Shown: in pieces, positions 24,915 through 35,900 of the stretch
How positions within the stretch are numbered: the first letter of the stretch is position 1
Layout of the letters: each line of letters starts with the position of its first letter
Assembly (NCBI GenBank): GCA_009746045.1
Contig: RPFO01001156.1
Span: 1 to 47,849 of the forward strand
Reading direction: 5' to 3'
Source: Mesostigma viride
Taxonomy: Eukaryota; Streptophyta; Mesostigmatophyceae; Mesostigmatales; Mesostigmataceae
Length of the DNA: 47,849 nucleotides
The notes under the pieces: generated by a model
What the model saw: the letters and a program-made list of their open reading frames with translations, nothing else
Database searches by the model: none
What the model was told of the DNA's origin: nothing
Made by a program: the position numbers and the translations under genes

Positions 24915-27154
24915 GTTGGTTTTTAGGGAGTCGAACTCTATGTCCTGAAGGTTATCTTTGATGGGCCAGACATGCGCGCCGTGGTACTCTCCGCTCAAGT
25001 GAAAAATTGGTCGGAGAGGCATGAGAATGTATGGGTCTAGAATGTCTGTAGGGGTGGATGTAAACATACCCGACGAGTTTGAGATTTTTGTCATTTCGCT
25101 CAGTTTTTGAGGAGTTGTTTTTGATATATAACGCTCCACCTTTCCATCCGATTTTCTTCGAAATGCCACCCAGTAGCTGTTTTGTTGCCTCCAGGTTGAG
25201 TTTAACGTGTATCGAACCTTTGACTTCAGGTTGTCAAACAGGTCAAGTGCATAGTCACTATGGTGGAGATTGATACCAAGCATACCCCAATGCGTCGTAG
25301 CCGCATTTCTCCAGTTCTGATGGGCATCTGTGGTGGCCAGGTGATATTTATTCGTCAAAGACATAGTGTTTTCCGCGAACGAAATAAAGGCGTCGTTGCT
25401 CCCAAGATATATAGTTGAAAACACAAGAGAAAGGGGCCGTCTATGAGCTGCTCTGAAAAAACCACACATTTGCTAGGTGCAGGAGTGGCTGTTTTTACGA
25501 AATAGAATTTTTCAGGAGACCCTTCAAAGTAATATTTCGTCGCTTCTGTTTGCAACGCGGTCACAGAGTGGCGCGAGAACGATTCTAGGGGATGAAGCGT
25601 CGTAACGGGCCCGTATATCTCCAGGTTCCCCCCTGACAGATTTGGCGAGTCCTTTGCGGTTATAATCTTGTATCTGAGTTCTACATCATCGCCCTCGGAT
25701 GGGTTTTGAAACGTTGTTGTCTTCAACGTCCCATCCAAGGCCCCTTGAGATACTCCGTTCGCCAACAGATGAAAACCGGTGAGAGGAGGCAACGACTTTC
25801 CCCACCCCACATCATGGTCTGCGTAGACGCCGTTGATCGCGATTTGTACAGGATTTAGATATGAAATGTAGGAACTTGGTGTCCGGATGCCGGAGTGCAG
25901 TTGGCTCATTTTTGAAACGCATACCATCACGCCTCCTTTGTGGGTGGTGTAGGAGGTGAGGGTCGAGTCGTTGTAGACGTCTATCTCGTAGTTCATATAC
26001 TTGTTACTATCTGCCGCGACTGGCGCGGTGATTACGGCGTCTTCCCCACGCAGTCCCCCGTTTTGCGAGAGGGAGACTCCGCCGATGGTCGCCGGGGTGG
26101 TCGGCGTGAGCTGGGTGGAATTCATGTACCACCTGATGGGGAGTTTGCGTTGGTATGCGAAGGGGGTCGTCATCTTTATGCCCTGTTTGAGGGTCGTTCC
26201 CTCTACGACCTCCCAATTAGCGGTGGTTGGATTGGTGCTCCAGTGGAGTGCGTTCACAGGGTCAATCGGACCCATTCGCCAGTCCGTCAGTGGCGAGTAT
26301 GTACGCGTAATGGTGAAGGATCTCTCAGTTAGTGGAAGGCGGCGGTTGTCGTCGCGAATCGTGGCGAAAGACAACAACTCCACGCGGAGAGGGAGGCCGT
26401 TAAATCGAGATCCGCCGAGACCATAGAAAGAGTCGGAAAAGTACGGATATCCTACCTCTCCGTCCACTACGCTCTCCCCCGTGCGCGCCTGGGTCGTGTG
26501 GTAGTCGCGGTACGTAAACTTACAGATTCCACTCGCGTCGCCATTCGTAACGTTGTAGGGCAGCTGGACTCGCACATCCTGGTCATTGATGTCGTTGAAC
26601 GCGTTTTGGTGCGACACGGTCGTCCCGTCTTCGAGATGGAGGACGAAATCCCCGTTCAAGTTAGCTATCGACGTTTTGCCTACCCCGTGTTGGTCAAAAA
26701 GGTAGTCCAATTGCGCGCGGGTCAGGACTCTGCCACCAGGGTCTAGCAACGTATCAGGGCTAAAGTCGAAGACGTGGTACTGGGTTGCTCCCACTTTCGC
26801 CGTAAGGTAAGGTTCATTTAGAGTGAGATCGTCGACTAAAGTAGTCCCTGATTTAAAATAGGAATACCCATTCACGACGAGACTGTAAGCAAGTTCCGAT
26901 GGGTCGCTTGCGGTCTCGTCGTCGTAATTGTCTCCGAGTCGCACATTTGTCGGCTGGCTTGGGTAGAAAATTTTGATTCCGTCGACAACGAGTGACTCAT
27001 CGAATGGATGTGAAGTGCCAAGAAGTAACGTCACGCTAGCTTGAAGCCCATCTATGTCTGTTTCGATGTTAGAAACACGCTCCTCCATTTCAGGGTCGAG
27101 CGTTAACCCGGTGGCGAGATTGGTCGGTCTGCTCAATGTTGTTAGAACGACCAT
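24910..27154 (-). pseudogene. Viral fibre-like surface protein, 5' part (about 1,000 residues in all)
   Basis: The frame opens at ATG 27,154. The first ~50 residues include a short heptad stretch (EMEERVSNIETDIDGL), as in trimeric fibre stalks. The next ~520 residues look beta-rich (for example NGDFVLHLEDGTTVSHQN, LPIRWYMNSTQLTPTTP). At a run of six A (25,456-25,461, plus strand) the frame breaks; one more base would join it to the frame 25,455-24,910 (STIYLGSNDAFISFAENTMS and onwards), which leads into the LTR insertion. Combined with 16,133-15,372 the protein was about 1,000 residues. No named domain was recognised. Only 24 bases separate its start from the divergent coiled-coil gene, so the two promoters overlap. 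It could alternatively be a capsid or adhesin component. Confidence 0.7.
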
Positions 27155-27178
27155 TTATTATCTACCTAGAATATAAAC

Positions 27179-27706
27179 ATGGCCTCGGAGGCTTCAGAGA
27201 CCCCAACGAGCTACCAAGACGAAACCTTCGCCGAGACGCGGGAAGAGCAGGTTGACCTGGTCAAGACAATTCGAAAGGGACAACCGCTGAATGATGAACA
27301 GAAAAAAGCCCTTCGCGACAAAATGAGGGTTTACCAGCAACGCGCAAAAGCCGAGAGGGAGAAGAGACGAAACGAGGAAAAGGAGGCAGAGATAACGAAA
27401 CGAAAGGTCCTTGCAAAGGAATTGGAGATTCAGCGGCAAAGGCTAGTCGAACTCGAGCTGCAAGAAGCCTGCAACAAATCGCGCATTGAACGCCTTCTCG
27501 CTGAAGATTCTGTCGCCTCAACCCCCGCCGACACGCCAAAACCAAGACGGGGTCGAAAGCCCAGGGAGACAGAGCCGGACTCTCCGCCACCCCCGATCAA
27601 GACCCGGCAGCTCCCACCTCCACCACCGCCACCTGCCGCGATGACCCCATACGAGATGCGCATGGCCGCCATCCGCGCGTCTCTCCTTGCTAGTCTGGAC
27701 GATTAA
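27179..27706 (+). CDS. Coiled-coil, proline-rich viral protein
   Basis: 175 codons, intact, starting at ATG 27,179 (preceded by AATATAAAC). Residues about 20-110 are highly charged and predicted to form a long helix/coiled coil (KALRDKMRVYQQRAKAEREK, KELEIQRQRLVELELQEA). Then follow a basic segment (KPRRGRKPRE), two proline runs, and a short helical tail (YEMRMAAIRASLLASLDD). It lies 12 bases upstream of the ATPase frame on the same strand. A scaffold, core or DNA-condensing role is possible but unproven. Confidence 0.7.
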   Translation: MASEASETPTSYQDETFAETREEQVDLVKTIRKGQPLNDEQKKALRDKMRVYQQRAKAEREKRRNEEKEAEITKRKVLAKELEIQRQRLVELELQEACNKSRIERLLAEDSVASTPADTPKPRRGRKPRETEPDSPPPPIKTRQLPPPPPPPAAMTPYEMRMAAIRASLLASLDD

Positions 27707-27718
27707 AATGTCTTCAGA

Positions 27719-28606
27719 ATGTTAATGGCTATCATCGAAGAGCGACGAATTCATTCACTCAAGAACAAAGACATCAAGCAACGATACGCCCCACAGCGTC
27801 CTGCTCCACCGAATATGCCGAGTCTTCATTTTATCGCAAACTTCTGCGGAGCTCGACGGTCTGGGAAAACTACATCGGCGGTCAACATGGCGAAGGCTTA
27901 CTTCGCTAACAACTCATTCGACAAGCTGTACCTCATTTCAGGGAGTGCCCACACGGAGCCGAAATACAAGGAGCTCCCGGAACCAGCTATGACGATGGAA
28001 GTCTACTCTAACCTGGCATTCGATGGGATGATAGATCACATCAAGTCTGACCTCCACGAATACGAGAGGTACAAGGACGATCTCAAGGTCTGGCCGGGAA
28101 ACATTCAAACGCGAATACGTCGATGGAAATAAAAACGCAGAACTCATGGACCTCTCTATGTACCTACGCCTTGATGCGATGAACTGGGATAAACCTGCGA
28201 CTAGGTTCGAGAACGGTCCTCCCCGTCGCTGATTCTTATCGACGACATGCAAGGCAGTGCCCTCTATCAGAGCTCTAGCAAAAACGCTGTTGCGGCTTTC
28301 GCGTTCAAACACAGACACTTCCTCACGAGCATGATTTTCCTGACACAGGCGTACACGAGCGGTGGCGTACCACGAGCAGTGCGAGCGAATATATCGTTTC
28401 TTGCGCTGTTCAGAACGAAGGACCATCGAGCCGCGCGACAGATCGCGGAAGAGAGCGCGGGGGCTGTGGCGCCGGACGAGTTTCTCGCGCTATGGGACCA
28501 CGCCGTCAAGGACGATCCTCACGACTTCTTCGCTGTCGACTTCGACCAGCGCGACCCAAAAAAAATGTTTCGTCGAAACTTCAATACATTCCTCTCGATA
28601 AAATAA
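27719..28606 (+). pseudogene. A32/FtsK-HerA-type packaging ATPase, two frameshifts
   Basis: These ATPases drive viral DNA into preformed capsids. Walker A GARRSGKT (residues 44-51, with FIANFC before it) lies in the first frame. The frame moves by one at about 28,098 (into ETFKREYVDGNKNAELMDLS) and returns at about 28,225, just before Walker B LILIDD (28,229-28,246) and DMQGSALYQSSSKNAVAAFA. After that come LTSMIFLTQAYTS (sensor-like Q/T region) and an arginine-containing RANISFLALFRTKD. The total of about 295 residues fits this family in Polinton-like viruses and virophages. The two shifts compensate, so they may be assembly errors rather than decay. Start chosen: ATG 27,719; MPSLHF gives a shorter option. 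Confidence 0.85.
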
Positions 28607-28628
28607 TTTTCTATGAACATGATATACT

Positions 28629-28982
28629 ATGGATATTCCGTCCACCAAACGATACGCAGGCGCCGAGAAGGAGTACGTGTTGGACACCCAAGCACTCCTC
28701 CGATATTGTTCGGGTTCTCGACTGGGGCAGAAAACTCTAGAACGTGTCGTCAGGATCCTTCAAGAAGCAGGCCACCACGACACGATTCCGTCCACCTGTC
28801 ACGACATGAGCCCCGAAATCCGATTGGCCATCCTCGCCTTGGTGGGCGATCGCAGGCGTCCACGTGGGCGCTCACCCTCCAAAACGGAAAAACGCCACGA
28901 ACCGAAACGGCCTCGGGGGTGCCCAAGCATTACAATTCGTTCAAGTGGCCCGCCGGAGCGGCTGTACAATTTTTCCCAGTGA
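28629..28982 (+). pseudogene. Small viral protein of unknown function, 3' end replaced by insertion
   Basis: 117 codons from ATG 28,629. The first ~97 residues look genuine (EYVLDTQALLRYCSGSRLGQ, KTLERVVRILQEAGHHDT, SPEIRLAILALVGD), then a basic tail. The last ~20 residues (from ITIRSSGPPERLYNFSQ) are translated from the end of the 785-bp repeat inserted at 28,928, so the original C-terminus is lost or was short. It lies 22 bases after the ATPase stop, probably the same transcription unit. No family was recognised. Confidence 0.5.
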
Positions 28983-30498
28983 GCGCGCTGCCAAGTGTAC
29001 TTGTGGGCAAATTTTTAGGTGCCCCGTCACTTCGAGGTACTAAAAATTAGGCTACGGTACCATCAAGTTTCGTTTAAGTGGCCAGCCGGAGCGGCTGCTT
29101 AGGTTTTAGCGGGCAAGTGTTCGAAGCGCGTCATTGGTGAATTACTGGGGAACTTGGGTTTCCCCGCGAAACTCCAACCGCACGTTCAGATTTCCAAATC
29201 TCAAGTAAAGTTCGGCGCAACCTTCTGAACGGGGGCAGTTGACGAGCAGCATTCCTCCGGACGAATGAATTGCGTTCCATACTTGCGCAAAATTTTGAAA
29301 GGTGGCTTGCGTGCAGCCCTACTAAAATTTGCGCGGACGTTGAGATTTCCAAATCTCAAGTAAATTTCGGCGGAACTTTCTGAACGGGGGTAGTTGGCGG
29401 GCAGCGTTCCTCCAGACGAATGAAATGCGTTCCATACTAGCGCAAAATTTTGAAAGGTAGCTTGCGTGCAGCCCTACTAAAATTTGCGCGAAGTGTGGGA
29501 CTGAAAATTCGTAACGGAAACTTTTTGGTAGTTGCCGTCACTTCCTCTTGTGCAAACGTGTGGGAGTGAAAATTCGTAACGGAAACTTTTTGGTAGTTGC
29601 CGTCACTTCATTTTGCGCGAGTGTTGGGCTGAAAATTCGTAACGGAAACTTTTTGGTAGTTGCCGTCACTTCCTTTGGTTCGACTGAAAATTCGCTGAAA
29701 TTCGCTGAATTCGTACCGTAGCCTAATTTTTAGTACCGCGAAGTGACGGGGCACCTAAAAATTTGCCCACAAGTACACTTGGCAGCGCGCTCACTGGGAA
29801 AAATTGTACAGCCGCTCCAGCGGGCCACTTGAACGAATTGTAATGCGAATTCAGCGAATTTCAGCGAATTTTCAGTCGAACCAAAGGAAGTGACGGCAAC
29901 TACCAAAAAGTTTCCGTTACGAATTTTCAGCCCAACACTCGCGCAAAATGAAGTGACGGCAACTACCAAAAAGTTTCCGTTACGAATTTTCACTCCCACA
30001 CGTTTGCACAAGAGGAAGTGACGGCAACTACCAAAAAGTTTCCGTTACGAACTTTCAGTCCCACACTTCGCGCAAATTTTAGTAGGGCTGCACGCAAGCT
30101 ACCTTTCAAAATTTTGCGCTAGTATGGAACGCATTTCATTCGTCTGGAGGAACGCTGCCCGCCAACTACCCCCGTTCAGAAAGTTCCGCCGAAATTTACT
30201 TGAGATTTGGAAATCTGAACATCCGCGCAAATTTTAGTAGGGCTGCACGCAAGCCACCTTTCAAAATTTTGCGCAAGTATGGAACGCAATTCATTCGTCC
30301 GGAGGAATGCTGCTCGTCAACTGCCCCCGTTCAGAAAGTTGCGCCGAACTTTACTTGAGATTTGGAAATCTGAACGTGCGGTTGGAGTTTCGCGGGGAAA
30401 CCCAAGTTCCCCAGTAATTCACCAATGACGCGCTTCGAACACTTGCCCGCTAAAACCTAAGCAGCCGCTCCGGCTGGCCACTTAAACGAAACTTGATG
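28928..30498 (-). mobile_element. 785-bp element, copy 1 (reverse), split by copy 2
   Basis: The two pieces 28,928-29,060 and 29,847-30,498 together make exactly 785 bases and read continuously as the reverse complement of copy 3. The junction GGTAC/GAATTC is intact in copy 3. Outer flanks share one base (G at 28,927 and 30,499). Ends are CATTACAATTCGTTCAAGTG and, at the other end, the reverse complement of CATCAAGTTTCGTTTAAGTG. No reading frame suggests a transposase. Confidence 0.9.
29061..29845 (+). mobile_element. 785-bp element, copy 2 (forward, nested in copy 1)
   Basis: Complete unit of 785 bases, CATCAAGTTTCG...CGAATTGTAATG, flanked by C on both sides (29,060 and 29,846). Terminal inverted repeats of about 37 bases match at about 31 positions and share AAGTGGCC(A/C)GCCGGAGCGG. 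Inside are two ~155-base direct repeats (GATTTCCAAATCTCAAGTAAA onward) and three ~63-base repeats (AAAATTCGTAACGGAAACTT onward). It seems non-autonomous. Confidence 0.92.
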
Positions 30499-30515
30499 GG
30501 ATCCACCCCGTAGGG

Positions 30516-30524
30516 TATAAAAAG
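30516..30524 (+). promoter_or_regulatory. TATA-like box before recombinase
   Basis: TATAAAAAG, 31 bases upstream of the recombinase ATG at 30,547 and just outside the 785-bp element. It is a plausible core promoter for the gene. Confidence 0.5.
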
Positions 30525-30546
30525 CCTCGAGCCAAAAAATTGTCTC

Positions 30547-31973
30547 ATGTTCAGTCATCAGATGACGGTGACCGTAGAGGAGCGTCGCGAGCAGTGGCGA
30601 CGGGCCCAGGCGAAGAGGCGAGCAATCGCCCGCGACCAGACGAATTGCATCTCGGCGAAAAGCAAGATGAAGAAGGGCGTCTGGATTCCGAGCGACCGAT
30701 GGATCGCCAGTAACCCCGAATGCGCGGAAAAAATCGGCTTGCAGGCGACCTCTCAACCCTCGCCGGAGCCACCGCACCATGAGAAAACTCCCGCGCGAGC
30801 TGGAGGAGGGCGGTACTGGACCTTCGACGAGGCCGTCGCCACAGCGGAAGCGCGACCAGAGCAGCACGAGCGTGGCAGGCCATCGAAGGAGCGCGGGGCG
30901 ACTCGCAAGACCGCTTTGGGATACATTGGCAGGATGCGGGTCCTGCTCGACAAACTGGGGTGCTCGCAGTACGAGTCCGTTGATTGCCTTACCGACACAG
31001 CTCGTGTTCTTCGCGTGGTGCACGAGACCTCAGAACCCAAGCGCAAGACCCAGCACTCGAAGGACGACGCCTGGAGGGAGAATGAGAAGCAGCTCCTCGG
31101 GGTCATCAACGGCGTGAACCGAATGATGCCGCCGAGAAGAGGCTCCCAAGTCACGTTACGGACGCGTACACTGCTCGTGTCAGGGAGCTCTTGAAGGTTG
31201 GTGACCTGGACAGACGGTTCGACCGTGCCGAGAACAAGCCGCTGAGGTACACGTACGAACAGCTCCAGAAGATCGCCAAAGCAGAGTACGAAGCCGATCC
31301 CACGTCCGACGCCGCGCTGATGGGCTTGATCTATCTCTCGGGTGAAGATCTACCACCGACGCGTTACAATCACGACCAGATGCGCATCGTCGACTCGGTC
31401 GCTGAGCTAGGACCGCACGAGAACGGCTACATCCCGAGCGAGAAGAGATTCTACATCCAGAACTTCAAAACGCAGCACAGCATGCCAGTTTATGACGTCG
31501 TCATCCCGAAGAAGTACGGAAAGCTCATCAAAGCGTTGGATGCCCGTGCTAAGGCTGGACAGAAATACCTTTTTGAATCAGAGCCTGACATTCCGATCAA
31601 ACACGAGCTCTACAGCGCCCGTTACAACCGGATTTACGGAGGCATCGATGCCACGCGACAAGCATACATCACTCGTTTCCTGAAGGGCGCTTCATTTAAG
31701 AAACGTAAATGGGCTGGCGACATGATGGGGCATGACGTACTGACAGGAGCCGTTTACGAGCGGCAGGGGGGAGAATCCTCCCAGGGTGGCGAGACAGTCT
31801 GGCGGACGTCGGCTGAGGCCGAGGAAAAAGTAGATAGTTTTCCCGTGGGAAAATTTCATGAACGTCGAAAAGGATATTCTAAACTGCATGCATTATACAG
31901 GGAATATAAAAGTTCCATGGGACCATTATTGCTCGAGGGTCGAGGGTCGAGGGTTTGGCATTTTATAATCTGA
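30547..31973 (+). pseudogene. Tyrosine recombinase (integrase), one frameshift
   Basis: It would cut and rejoin DNA to integrate the viral element. The first frame (30,547-31,194) carries an N-terminal basic part and a helical core-binding region (GYIGRMRVLLDKLGC). At about 31,110-31,130 the frame shifts by one, and the catalytic domain continues in the frame ending at 31,973. Counting from 31,191, the residues are Arg58 in PPTRYNHDQMRIVD (box I), Lys93 in NFKTQHSMP, Arg156 in DATRQAY (box II, with Asp153 where the family usually has His), His181 and the nucleophile Tyr189 in MGHDVLTGAVYER. The active-site set is otherwise complete. Total length about 475 residues; the C-terminal ~70 residues are an extra tail. 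Confidence 0.85.
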
Positions 31974-32005
31974 ATTTTTTTTTTCTAAACAAGTAATATA
32001 CTATC

Positions 32006-32142
32006 ATGTCGTCTGAACCGAGTCGTGTCGTCACAGTCGAACCTTCTAGAAAGCACCGTGGGAGTATAAAGGACGTTGACATTCCGTGGCTGGCTCTACT
32101 CCACCCACCACCCGAGGCCACCCATGAGACCATGAACAAGGT
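32006..32142 (+). pseudogene. 5' end of primase-helicase gene, cut off by 785-bp element
   Basis: ATG 32,006 opens a frame of 46 codons (SRVVTVEPSRKHRGSIKDVD, then WLALLHPPPEATHETMNKV) that runs into the inserted element and stops at 32,189. Removing 785 bases plus a one-base duplication rejoins it in frame with the main primase frame (QWRYKKAPTKEAG, GHRFICARG). It is therefore the original N-terminus. Confidence 0.75.
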
Positions 32143-32927
32143 CATCAAGTTTCGTTTAAGTGGCCAGCCGGAGCGGCTGCTTAGGTTTTAGCGGGCAAGT
32201 GTTCGAAGCGCGTCATTGGTGAATTACTGGGGAACTTGGGTTTCCCCGCGAAACTCCAACCGCACGTTCAGATTTCCAAATCTCAAGTAAAGTTCGGCGC
32301 AACTTTCTGAACGGGGGCAGTTGACGAGCAGCATTCCTCCGGACGAATGAATTGCGTTCCATACTTGCGCAAAATTTTGAAAGGTGGCTTGCGTGCAGCC
32401 CTACTAAAATTTGCGCGGACGTCCAGATTTCCAAATCTCAAGTAAATTTCGGCGGAACTTTCTGAACGGGGGTAGTTGGCGGGCAGCGTTCCTCCAGACG
32501 AATGAAATGCGTTCCATACTAGCGCAAAATTTTGAAAGGTAGCTTGCGTGCAGCCCTACTAAAATTTGCGCGAAGTGTGGGACTGAAAATTCGTAACGGA
32601 AACTTTTTGGTAGTTGCCGTCACTTCCTCTTGTGCAAACGTGTGGGAGTAAAAATTCGTAACGGAAACTTTTTGGTAGTTGCCGTCACTTCATTTTGCGC
32701 GAGTGTTGGGCTGAAAATTCGTAACGGAAACTTTTTGGTAGTTGGCGTCACTTCCTTTGGTTCGACTGAAAATTCGCTGAAATTCGCTGAATTCGTACCG
32801 TAGCCTAATTTTTAGTACCTCGAAGTGACGGGGCACCTACAAATTTGCCCACAAGTACACTTGGCAGCGCGCTCACTGGGAAAAATTGTACAGCCGCTCC
32901 GGCGGGCCACTTGAACGAATTGTAATG
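32143..32927 (+). mobile_element. 785-bp element, copy 3 (forward, in primase gene)
   Basis: Complete unit of 785 bases, nearly identical to copy 2, flanked by T on both sides (32,142 and 32,928). Internal repeats lie at about 32,264-32,573 (two ~155-base units) and 32,575-32,765 (three 63-65-base units). It splits the primase-helicase gene after codon 46. Confidence 0.95.
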
Positions 32928-35900
32928 TCGTCACGCAGTGGCGCTACAAGAAGGCTCCCACAAAAGAGGCCGGGGTGTCTCTCGGCCATCGCTTCATTTG
33001 CGCGCGTGGCATCAACACGAAGGACGCCAACGAGTACGCGCATTATGGCAACCTCGCAGACTTTTCGCGGATCTATGCGGAGTGTGCTGCTCATCCCGTT
33101 CGCCGCACGCTCGACGAAGTCATACAACCCGACGACCCGTCGTGGGCGTACGTCGACATTGACGACAAGGTCGACCCAGATGACGAGCGTCTGGCGAACA
33201 TCGATTACCCGGGACACTTTCGCCGTGTTCACGACGAGTACTGCCGCGTCGTCCTGAACATCGCAACCAAGGACTTTCGCTACGAGGTCAGCACGGCGTC
33301 TCGCATGAAGAAGGATTTGTTCAAGTCGTCTTTCCACATCGTCGTGCGCGGTCTCGTTCTTGCCGACCTGGACGCGAGAGTGTTTTGGTACAGCGGCCTC
33401 ACCGATTTCATCAAGCGCGCGTCTTTCGACCTGTCATCTCCCGTTCACGAGGACGCGCACGAGCTGCTGAAGTTCAAAGTGAACGGTCAAGAGCAATTCG
33501 ACGAGATCTGCCGCCACCCAGCTGACTATTTCGGTGAAATGGACACGGTGATCGACGAAGCAGTCTACAGGAGAGACAGTCTTTTCCGATGCGTCGGGAT
33601 GCACAAATTCGGGGACACTGACCCTCTGGGAATTCTGCGCACATGTGAAGGCTCGTCTAGTGACTTCCTCGACCATCTCATCAACATCTACTCGCCGGAC
33701 GACGTCTCGGGCGGGGTATTGGTGAGTGCGCCCCCGGACTGGGCGGCATCGTTGAAGAGGAGAGGGGTTCGCGGACGTCGCGAGTGCACGGTGAAGGCGG
33801 CGGGCAAGGACATTGACGTTTCTGCATCTCTCGCGGCGATGGAGAAGGTGGCTCCGGAGTGTGACTATCTCGAGTGCGGCTACATTGAGTTGTCTCCAGA
33901 CGTCAAGCTCGTGAGGGTGAAGTACCAGCAATGCGACGATCACATCTGCCTCATATGCAACAAGGTGCACGAGAAGAACGGCCCATTCACGCTCCAATAC
34001 CCGTCAGGACAAGTTTTTTATGACTGCTACAGGAAATCGCCAGACGCTCGCAAGATCGAGATCGCACCTCCCGTGATGCAGCAACCGGGATCTGACCAAG
34101 TGCCGTTCACTCACACGTATTCGTCCGAAAAAATCAAGCCATTCAGCTGGGATGCGCTATTTGGGGGACCGCATAAGAGCACCTTCCTCGTCCAGTCCAA
34201 CTGCGGGACAGGTAAATCTGAGAGGATTCGTGAACTCGTCAACGAGGCGGTGAGGAGGGATCCAGGTATTCGCGTGTGCTGCATCGTTGCCAACATTAGC
34301 CTATCAAAGGAGGAGGATCGCAACTACAAGTCTCTGGGCGAGGGTGGGAGGACAATTGTATGGGAAGGCAACGCGTTCCATCTCCTGTACAGTGACCCAA
34401 ATTTTCGTCACTATCTCAGCGGCTCAAAGGGGATGATTTCTGACGACAGGGTGTTGATAGTCCTGAACAGCATCTTGCGCCTCACGGACCAACCGTTCGA
34501 CCTCCTCATCCTGGACGAAATTTACAACACCCTCACTGCCCTTTCACAGCGCTACGTGGAGAACCGTCGCGAGGTGTTGAGAAAATTCGTCAGGCTCATC
34601 GAAACGTCCAAGGTCGTGATCGCGCTAGACGCTACTGTTACTCGAAAGGTCTACGATTTCATAGCGGCCTATCGCGCGGCGGACACTATGGAGGTGGATT
34701 GCAACACCTTCAGGCGCCCTACCAACAGGACTCTGCGATGGGTGGACGTGACCTCAGAGAAGAACTGGCGAAAGGTCTGCGTGGACCGCTTTGTCGCTGA
34801 GTGTGAGAGGAGGATAGAGGCCGGAGAGAGGATTTTCTGCCCAATGTCTGGCAAAAAAGAGGCCGCCATGGCGTATGAGGCACTCAAACCCTTCATCGAC
34901 AAGCGCAAGAACGGGCGTCTCTACACTAGTCTGACGAGCAAGGAGGATCTGGAGGTTGGCGCGAATGCTGCGTGGGCTGACTTGGACTTTTTGATCTTCA
35001 GCCCCACGATCACGGTTGGAGTCAGCTACACGGAGCACACGTTCGACAGCATGGTGGGACTCTTCATCAACGGGACTACTACGCGAGCTACACGACAACC
35101 CTCCAGCAAATTTTCAGGGTGCGCCACTTAGTCAAGGGAGAGATGGTCATCTTCTATCGAGACACGACTTCGCTTCTTGACAGGCCTCCAACGGACTACG
35201 GTACGATCGTCGAGAACATGATCGCGGGGGACACTGCGCTCATCCAGCTGCTGTTCGACAACGCCGACGTAGTCTGCGACTGGAGCGCGGACAAGTCGCG
35301 TATCTATGACAGAAATTGCCCCAAGTTCCGTCTCTTCTGCCGGAACCAGCAAGATCTCGCGGTGTCGAGGTCCCACTACAAGGGAAATCTCATCAAGATA
35401 CTGACGGAGGACTACGGCGTGGAGGTGTCGGCAGTGGAGGAGTTGGGGGACATCGACGCCCCTCCGCTTCCGGTACTAGAAGATCCAGACAAGGACAGGG
35501 AGGTGGTGCTTCTGAGCGAGGAGGAGTACAAGGATCTAGAGGGGAGAATCGGCGGCACGGTTCCACTTTCACCGTACGAAATGCGTCTGAAGGCGGTGTA
35601 CGAACTGGCTCACCGGTTGTACATGATTCCGTATGATCTCATCGACGACGAGCTCCCTCAAATTCTGGACAAGGAGATGGGGAGGAAGGCGTACGCTGGC
35701 ATTCGGCAATATTCGAAGTTGACGGGACTAGGAACCAAGGAGCATTTCAGAGACAATCTGTTGATTCTGCAGAAGTCAGAGTCCTTGTTTGATTTGAAGG
35801 CGTATTCTCGTTTTGGACTAGCACAGTCTCTGGCCATTACGCTCAAGCTACTAGAAGGGACGCCTATCATCGACTTCATCACGACGGCTGATCCGTCCAA

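Noticed and set aside
32141-32938. The 785-bp element as a dedicated introner
   Set aside because: Two of the three copies have no GT and AG at their borders on either strand, so intron formation is not part of its insertion rule, although copy 3 could be spliced by chance.
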